Translations under genes and position numbers: made by a program | Notes under the pieces: generated by a model | What the model saw: the letters and a program-made list of their open reading frames with translations, nothing else | Told to the model about the DNA's origin: nothing | Database searches by the model: none | Shown here: piece after piece, positions 9,612-19,350 of the stretch | Layout: each line of letters opens with the position of its first letter | Numbering within the stretch: the first letter of the stretch is position 1 | Assembly: GCA_903837285.1 (NCBI GenBank) | Contig: CAILUD010000203.1 | Coordinates: 33,079-97,078, forward strand | Source of the DNA: an uncultured Bacteroidota bacterium | GTDB taxonomy: Bacteria > Bacteroidota > Bacteroidia > Bacteroidales > GWA2-32-17 | Length of the DNA: 64,000 bases | Reading direction: 5' to 3'

Positions 9612-12065
9612 TTATTTCCTTATCTGTGCACCCAGTTCTTTTTCGAATGCATCAGAAAGTTTGTTCATTATCTGATCAATTTGAAAATCATTTAAGGTTT
9701 TTGTAGCATCTTGAAGATAAAAACTAACGGCATATGATTTTTTTCCTTCGGGAATTTTATCTCCTTCGTATACATCAAACAAATTAACAGATTGCAAAAA
9801 TTTCTTTTCATTTTTAGATGCAATCTCTACAATTTTAGAATAAGAAATTTGCTTATCAAGTATCATAGCTAAATCTCTGCGAACTTCAGGGAATTTAGAC
9901 AATTCTTGGAACTTTGTTTTCTGGTTATTTAAATTTGGCAATACATTATTCCATAAAAATTCTGCAAAGTATACAGGCTGTTTTATATCAAATTCTTTTA
10001 AAACATTTTTGCTTAACAAACCTAAAGTAACCAACTCTTTGCCTTTATAAAAATACATTTGTCCTTCGGAATAAATATTTGTATCAGGTTGAGAAATCAC
10101 TACCTGACTTAATGGGCAACCTAATCTGGTTAAAATATTTTCGACATAGCTTTTTAAGAAATAATAGCTAACAGGCTTAGTTTCGGAAGAATAATTTTCT
10201 GAATTTTTATTTCCAGAAATAAATAATGCCAATCTTAAATCTTCAAAATACGCATTCTCTTTTTTGTCAGAAATTAATTCAGGATAGTATGCATAACAAT
10301 TTCCAAACTCAAACATTTTAAGATTTTGCTGTTTGCGATTAACGTTATAAGAAATTGACTCTAATCCACCAAACAATAACGTCTGACGCATAACTCCTAG
10401 ATCGGTACTTAAAGGATTTAATATTTTAACAGAATTTTTATCATTCCAGAAAGACTTATTTTCATAATAAGATGCTTTTGTAAGAGAATTAGTCATCATC
10501 TCAAAATAACCGTTTGAGGCTAAATAATCTGAAATAATATTATTTATTTTTTCTTTATCAGGTTTTTGAGAATAACTAATATTTGACCTAACCCTATCAG
10601 ACACTTCCACGTTGTTATAACCATATATCCTAAGAATTTCCTCTATAACATCCACTTCGCGCAATACATCAACTTTATAAGCAGGAATTTCTAAAAGTAA
10701 GCTCTTTTCTTTAACTGCAATAACTTTTATTTCAAGCGATCGGATTATTTCTTTTACTGTTTCTTTTGGAATTTGTTTTCCGATAAGCTCATCAACATTT
10801 GCAAAATTTAGTTCTACCGTAACATCCTTTACAGGTTTAGGATAAACATCTACTACTTCAGAAGAAATGACACCACCAGTTATTTCTTTAATCATCATTG
10901 CAGCACGCTTTAATGCATAAACAGTAATATTTGGATCGGCACCACGCTCAAATCTAAAAGAAGAATCGGTAGCCAATGCATGACGACGAGCTGTTTTTCT
11001 TACAAATACAGGATTAAAATTTGCACTCTCAATAAAAATTTTTGTGGTTTTTTCTGAAACTCCACTGTGCATTCCACCAAAAACACCGGCAATACACATT
11101 TCTTCTTCAGCATTACAAATCATTAAATCGTTTGAAGATAAAGTTCGCTCAACACCATCAAGAGTCACAAATTTAGCATTCTCTGCAGCTGTTCGAACAA
11201 CCACTTTATTTCCTTTAATAAAATCGGCATCAAATGCATGAAGTGGCTGACCTGTTTCAAAAAGAATAAAATTAGTTATATCAACAATATTATTTATTGG
11301 TCGCAAACCTATTGAACGCAATCTATCCTGAAGCCATATCGGCGATTCTTTTACAATAATATTGCTAATTGTAATGCCGGAATATCTAACACAAGCATCT
11401 TTATTTTCAACTTCAACAATAATTGGAAAATCATTATTGTCAGCTTTAAAATTCTCTACAGATGGCTTTTCTAAAACTACTGGTTTACGATGCTGAAGAT
11501 ATGCAGCTAAATCTCGTGCTACACCATAATGCGAAGCTGCATCAATTCTATTTGGAGTTAATCCTATTTCGAAAATATAATCATCATTAATTTTAAAATA
11601 TTCTCGCATAGATGTTCCAAGAACAGCGTCTTCATTCAAAATCATAATGCCAGCATGTGAATCGCCTAAACCAATTTCATCTTCGGCACAAATCATACCC
11701 TCAGATTCTACCCCACGAATTTTTGCTCTTTTAATTTCAAAACTACTTTCTTCTTTAAACAGAGTAGTACCAATTACAGCTACAACAACCTTTTGGTTAA
11801 CAGCAATATTGGGTGCACCACAAACTATATTTAATAAATTATCGCCCCCAATATCAACTTTTGTAACGCTTAATTTATCTGCATCAGGATGTTTTTGGCA
11901 TTCTATAACATGACCAACAACTAATCCTTTTAACCCACCTTTAACTACCTCAAATTTATCTATAGCTTCTACTTCAAGTCCAATGCTTGTAAGGATTTCG
12001 GCAATTTTTACCGGAGCTAAATCAGTATTAATATATTCTCTTAGCCAGTTGTACGATATCTTCAT
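9612..12065 (-). CDS. pheT: Phenylalanyl-tRNA synthetase beta subunit
   Basis: Charges tRNA-Phe with phenylalanine as part of an alpha2-beta2 enzyme with PheS. The 817 residues match the family length. The N-terminal EMAP-like OB fold for tRNA binding (KGLVVGHVIECQKHPDADKL, about 45-65), the B3/B4 editing domain, the B5 domain (about 410-480), the catalytic-like core and the C-terminal ferredoxin-fold anticodon-binding domain (FPEVRRDLAMILDK, about 730 on) are all seen. It stands alone; pheS is not in the window. Starts at an ATG giving MKISYNWLREYI, the usual beginning. Confidence 0.97.
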   Translation of the reverse strand: MKISYNWLREYINTDLAPVKIAEILTSIGLEVEAIDKFEVVKGGLKGLVVGHVIECQKHPDADKLSVTKVDIGGDNLLNIVCGAPNIAVNQKVVVAVIGTTLFKEESSFEIKRAKIRGVESEGMICAEDEIGLGDSHAGIMILNEDAVLGTSMREYFKINDDYIFEIGLTPNRIDAASHYGVARDLAAYLQHRKPVVLEKPSVENFKADNNDFPIIVEVENKDACVRYSGITISNIIVKESPIWLQDRLRSIGLRPINNIVDITNFILFETGQPLHAFDADFIKGNKVVVRTAAENAKFVTLDGVERTLSSNDLMICNAEEEMCIAGVFGGMHSGVSEKTTKIFIESANFNPVFVRKTARRHALATDSSFRFERGADPNITVYALKRAAMMIKEITGGVISSEVVDVYPKPVKDVTVELNFANVDELIGKQIPKETVKEIIRSLEIKVIAVKEKSLLLEIPAYKVDVLREVDVIEEILRIYGYNNVEVSDRVRSNISYSQKPDKEKINNIISDYLASNGYFEMMTNSLTKASYYENKSFWNDKNSVKILNPLSTDLGVMRQTLLFGGLESISYNVNRKQQNLKMFEFGNCYAYYPELISDKKENAYFEDLRLALFISGNKNSENYSSETKPVSYYFLKSYVENILTRLGCPLSQVVISQPDTNIYSEGQMYFYKGKELVTLGLLSKNVLKEFDIKQPVYFAEFLWNNVLPNLNNQKTKFQELSKFPEVRRDLAMILDKQISYSKIVEIASKNEKKFLQSVNLFDVYEGDKIPEGKKSYAVSFYLQDATKTLNDFQIDQIMNKLSDAFEKELGAQIRK

Positions 12066-12195
12066 TATTCAAATAATTTATGACTTTACAAATATAGAAA
12101 AAGAAAATTCTAACTAGAAAAGTTAAACTAAATGATAATCATAATTTATTTTAAATAAAATTTTGTATTTTTATTCACCCAAAATACTAATAATC

Positions 12196-13527
12196 ATGAG
12201 AACTGTTTTAAAATTCAGCTTTATTATTTTCTCGATTTTATTCTCATTAAATATTAAAGCACAAAATAATGTTGGAATAGGCACAAATAACCCTGATATT
12301 AATTCGATTCTTGAGCTTTCATCAACAACTAAAGGTTTATTAATTCCTCGCTTAACAACATTGCAACGTACAGCGATGAATCCTTCACTTAGTACCACTC
12401 AAACAGGATTACTTGTTTTTGACACTAATGATAATGTGTTTTATTTCTGGAATGGTACTGCATGGACACAAATAGGAGCTGGTTCAGCCGGTTGTACCAC
12501 ACTTGAAAATGCGTATAATTGCGGAGGAAACGGAGCAGGAAGAATAATAAATGCGAATTACGGACCTTTTGAAATAAATGCATCAACAGCAGCAACAAAT
12601 GCAATTAAAATAACTCATTCAAATAGTGGTGTTGCGATTAATGCTTCGAGTACACTTGCTTCAAACGCTTATTCAACAATTCAATCGACTACAATTTCAA
12701 CAAACAGTCTAGTTTCGGCAATCCTAGGAAATTCATCTGGTGCAGGATTTGGAGTTTCGGGGCAAATTGCATCAACCGGAACTTCACAAGCAGCTGTATA
12801 TGGAAATAACTTAAGAACTAATGGCGGACATGGAGTTTGGGGATTTGGTTTTAATGGTGTTGTTGGTGAAACTAATTATGATGCTGCCTTCGGAGTTTAC
12901 GGTTATAATCATGGAACCACAGATCCTGGCGTAGGAACTGCAGGTATTGGCATTACTGGAATTGCTGGTCAAAGCACAAATTTAGCATTAAGTTATGGCG
13001 TTTTTTCTTTTGATGACGGTGGAATTACTGGTGCTCTCGACGTTGGAGGCAATTTTTCTGCTGGTGGTACAAAAGCTTTCAGAATTCAACATCCTTTAAA
13101 ACCTAATATGTTTTTAAAACATTTCTGTATTGAATCACCAGAAGTTCTTAATGTATATCGTGGAAATGTAATAATAGATAATAATGGTGAAGCATTAATA
13201 ATTCTACCAGATTATTTTAAATCAATTAATATTAATTTTTCTTACAACCTAACATCGATAGGTGTTGCTGCGCCAGATCTTCATGTTAAAAATGAAGTAA
13301 CTGAAAATACATTTACAATAGCAGGTGGAAAACCAGGTTCTAAAGTTTCATGGACTCTATATGCTGAAAGAAATGATAAATATATTCAGGAACACCCTGA
13401 ATCAAAAGAAATAGAAGTTATAAAAAACGAAAGAGATCTTAAATTATTAAAAGGCGAAAAATTGACGCTTTTAAAAAATAATTATAACAACATACAGCAA
13501 CCGATCATTAAAGTCAATGAAAATTAA
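12196..13527 (+). CDS. Secreted protein of the T9SS gene trio, unknown function
   Basis: I start it at the ATG giving MRTVLKFSFIIFSILFSLNIKAQ, a clean signal peptide; an in-frame start 33 bases upstream would add residues before the signal and is unlikely. The mature part (443 residues in all) opens with VGIGTNNPD followed by ILELSSTTKGLLIPRLTT. That pattern is common at the start of Bacteroidetes surface proteins that resemble phage tail-fibre repeats. A Gly/Ala/Ser/Thr-rich middle follows, then a C-terminal region ending in charged residues. No enzyme motif is seen. Seventeen bases separate it from the T9SS cargo gene, so the three genes look like one operon. Confidence 0.7.
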   Translation: MRTVLKFSFIIFSILFSLNIKAQNNVGIGTNNPDINSILELSSTTKGLLIPRLTTLQRTAMNPSLSTTQTGLLVFDTNDNVFYFWNGTAWTQIGAGSAGCTTLENAYNCGGNGAGRIINANYGPFEINASTAATNAIKITHSNSGVAINASSTLASNAYSTIQSTTISTNSLVSAILGNSSGAGFGVSGQIASTGTSQAAVYGNNLRTNGGHGVWGFGFNGVVGETNYDAAFGVYGYNHGTTDPGVGTAGIGITGIAGQSTNLALSYGVFSFDDGGITGALDVGGNFSAGGTKAFRIQHPLKPNMFLKHFCIESPEVLNVYRGNVIIDNNGEALIILPDYFKSININFSYNLTSIGVAAPDLHVKNEVTENTFTIAGGKPGSKVSWTLYAERNDKYIQEHPESKEIEVIKNERDLKLLKGEKLTLLKNNYNNIQQPIIKVNEN

Positions 13528-13544
13528 AGTATAGAATAAATACA

Positions 13545-15449
13545 ATGATCAAAAGCCTTACATATATACTTTTTATTAACGTTTTTTTGTTGATTTTTCA
13601 GCTTAATTGCTTATCGCAATTAGTTACTAATAATTCAGGTTTAATTTATATTTCGAATGGTACTATTGTTAAAATTTCAGGAGATATTGAGAATAAAACA
13701 GGATCAATAATAGACAATAATGGAGAACTTACTATTTCTGGTAATTTAATTAACAATTCGCAATTAAACTCAAACGGGAACATTAATCTTTCTGGAAACT
13801 GGCAAAATAATTCAGTATTTAGTCATGTTAATGGTAATGTTATTTTAGAAGGAAACACACAAAATATAGGAGGCACAAATCCTAGCGATTTCTATAATCT
13901 TACATTATTGGGAAGCGGTGTTAAAAGCATTAATCAAAATATAAATATTTCAAATTCGCTTGCATTAAACGACAGAGAAATTGATATTGCAAATTTTAAT
14001 TTAGAAATAGAAAACCCTAACTCATCAGCTATTTCGAGAACTACAGGATTTGTTAGCAATAACTTGCAAGGAAGATTAATTCGAAATACTAATTCTAATA
14101 CAATTTATCTTTTTCCATTGGGATCATCAATTACTACTCAAAGATACAGACCTGTTGAAATTGTTCCTATTAACAATGCGGCAAATAAATATTCAGCCGG
14201 AATGGTTAATCACGATGCTGGTATCGACGGGCTTAACTTAAATCAGACCGACACCAATCTTTGTAATTTAAATAACAGGTATTATCATTTGGTAAATAGA
14301 GACAGCGGTTCAACATATGCAAGGATTATTTTTTACTACGATTCGATTAACGATGGAATACAAACAACTGCTGCAAACTGGAATAGTACACCACCTGCAA
14401 AGTGGAAAAAAGCTGACAGCACATATTACTCATTCAACAATCCTTTAAGCAAGATAACAATTAATCACTGGCTATTTTCGGGATCTAATATTTTTGTTTT
14501 AGGTAATTCAGTTAATAAAGTGGAACTTGGACAAAACATTGCAGGATGTTTAGGAGATACAATATTGTTAGATGCAACAAACCAGTTTACAAGTTATTTA
14601 TGGTCTAACGGAGCAAATACGCAAACTATTAACGCCATATCAAGTGGAGTTTATTATGTTACTGTATCTTCAAACAATTGCTTTTCTAACGATTCTGTAA
14701 CAATTACACTAAGTCCACTACCCCTTGCAAATGCAGGACCTGATGTTAGTATTTGCAATGGAGACTCAGTTCAATTAAATGCTTCGGGTGGAACGAGCTA
14801 CAACTGGATTACAACAACTGGATTAAACAATTCTAATATTAGTAATCCTATTGCAAATACAACAATTAGCACTTCATATATTGTTAATGTAACAAATGGT
14901 CAATGCAGTAAAAAGGATACAGTATTTGTTACCGTATTACCAATACCTACAGTAAATGCAGGCACCGACTCTATAATTTATGAAGGAAGTCAATACCAAT
15001 TTTTACCTACTGTCTCAAATTACGCAACAGCTATTTGGGCACCAAATACTGGTTTAACCAATGCAAATATTTTAAATCCGATTGCTACGATAAACAATAC
15101 CATTACCTATATTTTAACCGTATATGATAATAACGGCTGTTATAATTCTGACGATATAACATTAATCACTATTCCGAAACCATATTATGATATAATAATT
15201 TTTAACACATTTACTCCTAATATTGACAATGTAAACGACAGATGGTTTATAGAAAACATTTCGCAATACCCCGATAATCATTTAAGTATTTACAATAGAA
15301 ATGGGCATATTGTTTATGACAAACAAGGATACAACAATGAATGGGACGGAAAATATTTTGGAAACGATTTACCAGAAGCAACATATTATTATGTGTTAAA
15401 GATTACCGGACAAGATATATTTAAAGGCGATGTAACAATAATCAGATAA
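13545..15449 (+). CDS. Secreted protein with gliding-motility-type C-terminal domain (T9SS cargo)
   Basis: This 634-residue protein has a signal peptide, a beta-helix-like N-terminal part rich in Asn, Gly and Ile (about 30-110), and repeated PKD/Ig-like segments of the form ANAGPDVSICNGDSVQLNASG (about 330-545). The C-terminal domain reads FNTFTPNIDNVNDRWFI... SIYNRNGHIVYD... WDGKYFG... ATYYYVLKI. This is the gliding-motility-associated (type B) sorting signal used by the type IX secretion system to move proteins over the outer membrane. The PorP/SprF gene six bases downstream is the usual partner for this signal type. The role of the cargo itself, perhaps adhesion, is inference. Confidence 0.85.
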   Translation: MIKSLTYILFINVFLLIFQLNCLSQLVTNNSGLIYISNGTIVKISGDIENKTGSIIDNNGELTISGNLINNSQLNSNGNINLSGNWQNNSVFSHVNGNVILEGNTQNIGGTNPSDFYNLTLLGSGVKSINQNINISNSLALNDREIDIANFNLEIENPNSSAISRTTGFVSNNLQGRLIRNTNSNTIYLFPLGSSITTQRYRPVEIVPINNAANKYSAGMVNHDAGIDGLNLNQTDTNLCNLNNRYYHLVNRDSGSTYARIIFYYDSINDGIQTTAANWNSTPPAKWKKADSTYYSFNNPLSKITINHWLFSGSNIFVLGNSVNKVELGQNIAGCLGDTILLDATNQFTSYLWSNGANTQTINAISSGVYYVTVSSNNCFSNDSVTITLSPLPLANAGPDVSICNGDSVQLNASGGTSYNWITTTGLNNSNISNPIANTTISTSYIVNVTNGQCSKKDTVFVTVLPIPTVNAGTDSIIYEGSQYQFLPTVSNYATAIWAPNTGLTNANILNPIATINNTITYILTVYDNNGCYNSDDITLITIPKPYYDIIIFNTFTPNIDNVNDRWFIENISQYPDNHLSIYNRNGHIVYDKQGYNNEWDGKYFGNDLPEATYYYVLKITGQDIFKGDVTIIR

Positions 15450-15454
15450 TATAA

Positions 15455-16366
15455 ATGAAGAAAATATTATACATATTGTTTTTTATAAATATTTTTAACT
15501 GCAACGCACAACAATTACCACAGCTTTCGCTACATACATTTGATTATGCTGTTTTTAATCCCGCAGCCAATGGAACAAAACCTAATAGTGAAGTAATGCT
15601 TCATCACAGAAGCCAGTGGGCAGGCTTCAGCAATGCTCCAAGCACACAATTTCTTACGTATAACGGAAAAGCAAATGAGACAATGGGTATTGGTGGTAAT
15701 ATAATGAATGACATTACTGGACCAACTCGTCGTTTAGCTGCTTCCGTTGCATATAACTACAAAATTAAATTCGAAACATTTAAATTATCAGTAGGATTAG
15801 CAGCAGGAATAATGCAATATGGCATTGATGGGAATAAAATTACATTACATGAAAACACAGATCTGGCAGTAGCAGAACATAGTTCACTAAAATCAATAAG
15901 ACCAAACATTGACTTTGGGACTTTTCTTTACACTGACAAATTTTCGGCAGGAATTAGTATAATGCAATTGCTTGCTAACAAAATAAAATTTAAAGATGAT
16001 TTAATTAATCCTGAAGTTAAACTTGCAAACCATTTTTATATAACAAGCAGTTATAAAATTGATTTAAATGAGAGAATAAAACTTCAACCATCTTTTATGG
16101 TGGGCGGTGCATTTGGCACTCCGTTAATTGTTGACTTAGGAATTAAAGCAGAATTTCAAGAGAAAATTACTGCCGGAATAAGTTTCAGAACAAAAGATGC
16201 AATAGTTTTAATGGCAGGAGTAAAAATTAAAAAGCTTTTTACTATTGCTTATGCATACGACATGGTAATTTCAAAGCTTAGGAAATACAATAGTGGTTCG
16301 CATGACATTATTTTAGCATTTGATATAATAACTAAAAAAGTTGAAAAACCTGCTTTGTACAAATAG
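15455..16366 (+). CDS. PorP/SprF family type IX secretion outer-membrane protein
   Basis: PorP/SprF proteins are outer-membrane barrels that work with the type IX secretion system and are often needed for one particular partner with a type B C-terminal domain. The 303-residue protein shows the family pattern: a signal peptide ending NAQ, then QLPQLSLHTFDYAVFNPAANGT, HHRSQWAGFSNAPSTQFLTY, and barrel strands ending in LAFDI. It lies directly after the cargo gene. Its TAG stop abuts the TAA stop of the convergent FAH-family gene with no bases between. Confidence 0.9.
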   Translation: MKKILYILFFINIFNCNAQQLPQLSLHTFDYAVFNPAANGTKPNSEVMLHHRSQWAGFSNAPSTQFLTYNGKANETMGIGGNIMNDITGPTRRLAASVAYNYKIKFETFKLSVGLAAGIMQYGIDGNKITLHENTDLAVAEHSSLKSIRPNIDFGTFLYTDKFSAGISIMQLLANKIKFKDDLINPEVKLANHFYITSSYKIDLNERIKLQPSFMVGGAFGTPLIVDLGIKAEFQEKITAGISFRTKDAIVLMAGVKIKKLFTIAYAYDMVISKLRKYNSGSHDIILAFDIITKKVEKPALYK

Positions 16367-16978
16367 TTACTTTATCTCAAAATCCATCATTTTTTTATCG
16401 TCAATAAAAGCCTGAAGTCTATCACCGACATTAACAGGGCCAACGCCAGAAGGAGTTCCGGTATAAATTAAATCGCCTGTTTTTAGTGTAACAAATTGCG
16501 ATATATATTCAATTACAGCATCGATATGAAAAATCATATCAGAAGTATTTCCTTTTTGCACTACCTCATCATTTTTGGTTAAAGAAAAATTAAGATCATT
16601 AACATTCTTAACATCATCCAGAGAAATAAAACGAGATATTGCAGCAGAATTATCAAATGCTTTACTTATTTCCCAAGGCAAGCCTTTGGTTCTGCATTTT
16701 TCCTGAAGGTCTCGAGCAGTAAAATCGATACCTACAGCAATACTATCATAATATCTATGAGCAAATTTTTTGGAAATTGATTTACCTACTTTATTTATTT
16801 TAAAAACTATTTCGACTTCGTAATGTAAGTTTTTAGAAAAAGAAGGGATAAAAAAAGGCTTATTGTTACGTAACAAAGCACAATCGGGTTTAAAAAATAT
16901 TACAGGTTCGGATGGAACATCATTCTTAAGTTCTTTGGCATGTTCGGCGTAATTACGACCTACGCATATAATTTTCAT
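16367..16978 (-). CDS. Fumarylacetoacetate hydrolase family protein
   Basis: Cytoplasmic metal-dependent C-C hydrolase, decarboxylase or isomerase fold. The 203 residues form a short single-domain member. It begins MKIICVGRNYAEHAKEL and shows EPVIFFKPDCAL, the metal-ligand stretch HYEVEIVFKI, a second ligand region VGIDFTARDLQ, and the closing IYTGTPSGVGPV. These are normal for acylpyruvase or oxaloacetate-decarboxylase-like proteins (FAHD1/YcgM type). The exact substrate cannot be told. It is 11 bases downstream of the exonuclease gene and probably co-transcribed. Confidence 0.85.
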   Translation of the reverse strand: MKIICVGRNYAEHAKELKNDVPSEPVIFFKPDCALLRNNKPFFIPSFSKNLHYEVEIVFKINKVGKSISKKFAHRYYDSIAVGIDFTARDLQEKCRTKGLPWEISKAFDNSAAISRFISLDDVKNVNDLNFSLTKNDEVVQKGNTSDMIFHIDAVIEYISQFVTLKTGDLIYTGTPSGVGPVNVGDRLQAFIDDKKMMDFEIK

Positions 16979-16989
16979 AAAATAGGAAT

Positions 16990-17757
16990 TTATTTATTTT
17001 TCATTCTTAATTTAATCTCGGTTAAAACCTTTTTTGTATAAAGTGGAAACTGACTATTTAACATCCAGCCATAATAACCAGGATCTTTAACAAAAACGTC
17101 TTCAACAGCCATTCCCTTGTACTTTCCAAAATTAAAAACCTCAACATCTTTGTCGTTATAAATAATTTGTCCCGCTAAATCCACCGTTCTGTTTTGTGAT
17201 GAAAACTCGCTAAGTTCGGGAATTGTTTTAGGCATATCAGGATACACATCAAATTGAGCTTTTAAAATCTCATATGTCGCAAGAGTATCTGCTTTTGAAC
17301 TATGAGCGTCAATTAATTCTTTTTTGCAATAGAACTTATATGCAGCGGCTAAATTACGCTGTTCCATTTTATGAAAAATAACCTGCACATCAACAAATTT
17401 TCTATTCTTCATATCAAAATCAACTTCTGCACGAAGAAACTCTTCTGCAAGCAACGGGATATCAAATTTATTTGAATTAAATCCTGCTATATCAGCACCT
17501 TCAAAAACTGAAGCTACACTTTTAGCAATTTCTTTAAATGTTGGTTTATCTTTTACATCTTCATCGGATATACCATGAATATCGGTAGAAAATTGCGGGA
17601 TGGGAATAGTGGGATTTACAAGAAATGTTTTTTCGGTTTCTTTACCATTTGTTTCAATTCTAATAAGCGTTAGCTCAACTATTCTGTCAGTTGTTATATT
17701 AATGCCAGTGGTTTCTAAATCGAAAATAACCATTGGGCGTTTTAAATTCAATTCCAT
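16990..17757 (-). CDS. DEDDh 3'-5' exonuclease (DNA polymerase III epsilon-like)
   Basis: The 255 residues begin with the exonuclease fold. ExoI motif VIFDLETTGIN gives Asp13 and Glu15. ExoII is in DIAGFNSNKFDIPLL. The ExoIII part DAHSSKADTLATYEIL supplies the catalytic His and Asp. After residue 200 a small C-terminal domain (FNFGKYKGMAVEDVF... YYGWML) resembles the putative quorum-sensing-regulated DUF3820-type segment found in such Bacteroidetes exonucleases. A role in proofreading or DNA repair is inferred from family and from the dnaN-containing neighbourhood. Confidence 0.88.
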   Translation of the reverse strand: MELNLKRPMVIFDLETTGINITTDRIVELTLIRIETNGKETEKTFLVNPTIPIPQFSTDIHGISDEDVKDKPTFKEIAKSVASVFEGADIAGFNSNKFDIPLLAEEFLRAEVDFDMKNRKFVDVQVIFHKMEQRNLAAAYKFYCKKELIDAHSSKADTLATYEILKAQFDVYPDMPKTIPELSEFSSQNRTVDLAGQIIYNDKDVEVFNFGKYKGMAVEDVFVKDPGYYGWMLNSQFPLYTKKVLTEIKLRMKNK

Positions 17758-17763
17758 TAAATT

Positions 17764-19326
17764 TTATTTTTTCTTAAGGTAAATATTTCTTGGTACCAAT
17801 ACCTGTATAGGTTGTTCGTCGCGAATAATAATTTCTTTTTTATATGGCAGATATGCTTTACCTTCTATTTCAAGATCCCAGTTTCCAGGAGGAAGTGCTA
17901 TAGTATATTTCCCAGTTTTACTTGGCTGATAAGTTGCAAAAACCTCATTATTTTTATCTTTGTTATATACCTTTATTGTTAAAACTGAATCGACTTTATT
18001 AATTGGAACAAAAGACAATGAATCTCCAACTAAAATTTTCCCGGTATAAATAATATTTGTTTTTGGAATATCATTAAAAATAACTCTGTAAACATCAAGT
18101 CCACCTAATCCAGTTGTCTCTAATTTACTGATATAGCCATACCTGGCATTTGATGTTAAAGCAATATTAAAGTTATCATATGTATCATTAATCGGATATC
18201 CTAAATTTTTTGGCTCAGCCCATTTCTCTTCAACTAAACGACTTCTAAAAACATCATAGCCGCCCATTGAGTTATGCCCAGTTGAGGAAAAATATAATGT
18301 TGTTCCTTCTGCAGTTATGTATGGGTAATTTTCGTCATTTGCAGTATTAACAGGTTCGCCAAGATTAAAAGGAATACCCCATGTTCCATCAGGTAATTGA
18401 ATAGAATAATAAATATCAAAACCACCTATGCCGCCTGGCCTATCACTTGAGAAAAACAGGGTATCACCAGATTGTGAAATTGACGCACCAGCTTCACCGA
18501 ATTTTGAATTAATATTTTTTCCTATGTCAGCTAACTCTAAATAACTTCCTGATTTATTTTTCTGAGAAAAATATATTTCATTTGGTGCACTAAGCCTATC
18601 AACATGCGCTAAAATTAGTGATCCATCTTTATTTATACCAACAGCCTCGGCATTTTCATCAGTATTAATTTTAGAACTAATTGATTTTGCTTTTTGCCAT
18701 GAGCCATCAACTTTATTACTGGTATAAACTCCACGTATGAACTGCTGATATTCGTTATTATATTTTCGTGCTGACGAAAAGACCATAAATGTTTCGTCCT
18801 CAGTGATAAACGGAATATAATCATCTTGAGGAGAATTAACACTTTCGCCTAAATTAACAAAAGTTACTTTAAGTGGTTTTGATACTAATGCTTTTGCATT
18901 GCTACACATTTCCATAAACCTATCTAACTGGGTTAATTGTTCTGAATTTCTAGTCTTTAAACCTAAGTATTTTTTTGCAAACTCATTTGCTTTATCGAAA
19001 TCATGACGATAGAAGTATGCCTGAGCTATATCGAATTGAATAGATTCGAAACTTGAACCTTTTGCACTATCTGCAAACAAAAGATAAGGAAGAGCATTAA
19101 CTTTTGCATAATTTGTTTTAAGGTAACAAAAACCAACTCTATAATTAACTTTTGGATCGTCTTTATACTTTTTTATTACTTTAAGATACTGCTTAAGCGC
19201 CACTTCATAATTTTCATCTTCGAAATTAGAATCAGCATCTCCTAATACTTCTGCTTGTGAATATGACGAAAAGCTAATAACAAGTATAAAAAACAATGTT
19301 GAGAAGGAGTAAATAATCCGTTTCAT
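17764..19326 (-). CDS. PD40 (WD40-like) beta-propeller envelope protein, copy 2
   Basis: This 520-residue protein has a signal peptide, a short TPR-like N-terminal part (about 25-130), a beta-propeller with PD40 signatures (DGSLILAHVDR, GDTLFFSSDRPGGIGGFDIY, EGTTLYFSSTGHNSMGGYDVF, about 165-400) and a C-terminal carboxypeptidase-regulatory-like beta domain (about 425-510). It lacks the OmpA domain that ends the related protein at 30638. It is a tandem paralogue of the next upstream gene, 24 bases away. Such proteins sit in the periplasm or at the outer membrane, and PorE/PorW-like relatives belong to type IX secretion. A precise role is not proven. Confidence 0.78.
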   Translation of the reverse strand: MKRIIYSFSTLFFILVISFSSYSQAEVLGDADSNFEDENYEVALKQYLKVIKKYKDDPKVNYRVGFCYLKTNYAKVNALPYLLFADSAKGSSFESIQFDIAQAYFYRHDFDKANEFAKKYLGLKTRNSEQLTQLDRFMEMCSNAKALVSKPLKVTFVNLGESVNSPQDDYIPFITEDETFMVFSSARKYNNEYQQFIRGVYTSNKVDGSWQKAKSISSKINTDENAEAVGINKDGSLILAHVDRLSAPNEIYFSQKNKSGSYLELADIGKNINSKFGEAGASISQSGDTLFFSSDRPGGIGGFDIYYSIQLPDGTWGIPFNLGEPVNTANDENYPYITAEGTTLYFSSTGHNSMGGYDVFRSRLVEEKWAEPKNLGYPINDTYDNFNIALTSNARYGYISKLETTGLGGLDVYRVIFNDIPKTNIIYTGKILVGDSLSFVPINKVDSVLTIKVYNKDKNNEVFATYQPSKTGKYTIALPPGNWDLEIEGKAYLPYKKEIIIRDEQPIQVLVPRNIYLKKK

Positions 19327-19350
19327 ATTTATAAATTATTTAGCAATTTA

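Noticed and set aside
12163..12195. Earlier start of the secreted protein gene
   Set aside because: It adds 11 residues before a clean signal peptide; the promoter-like region is also here.
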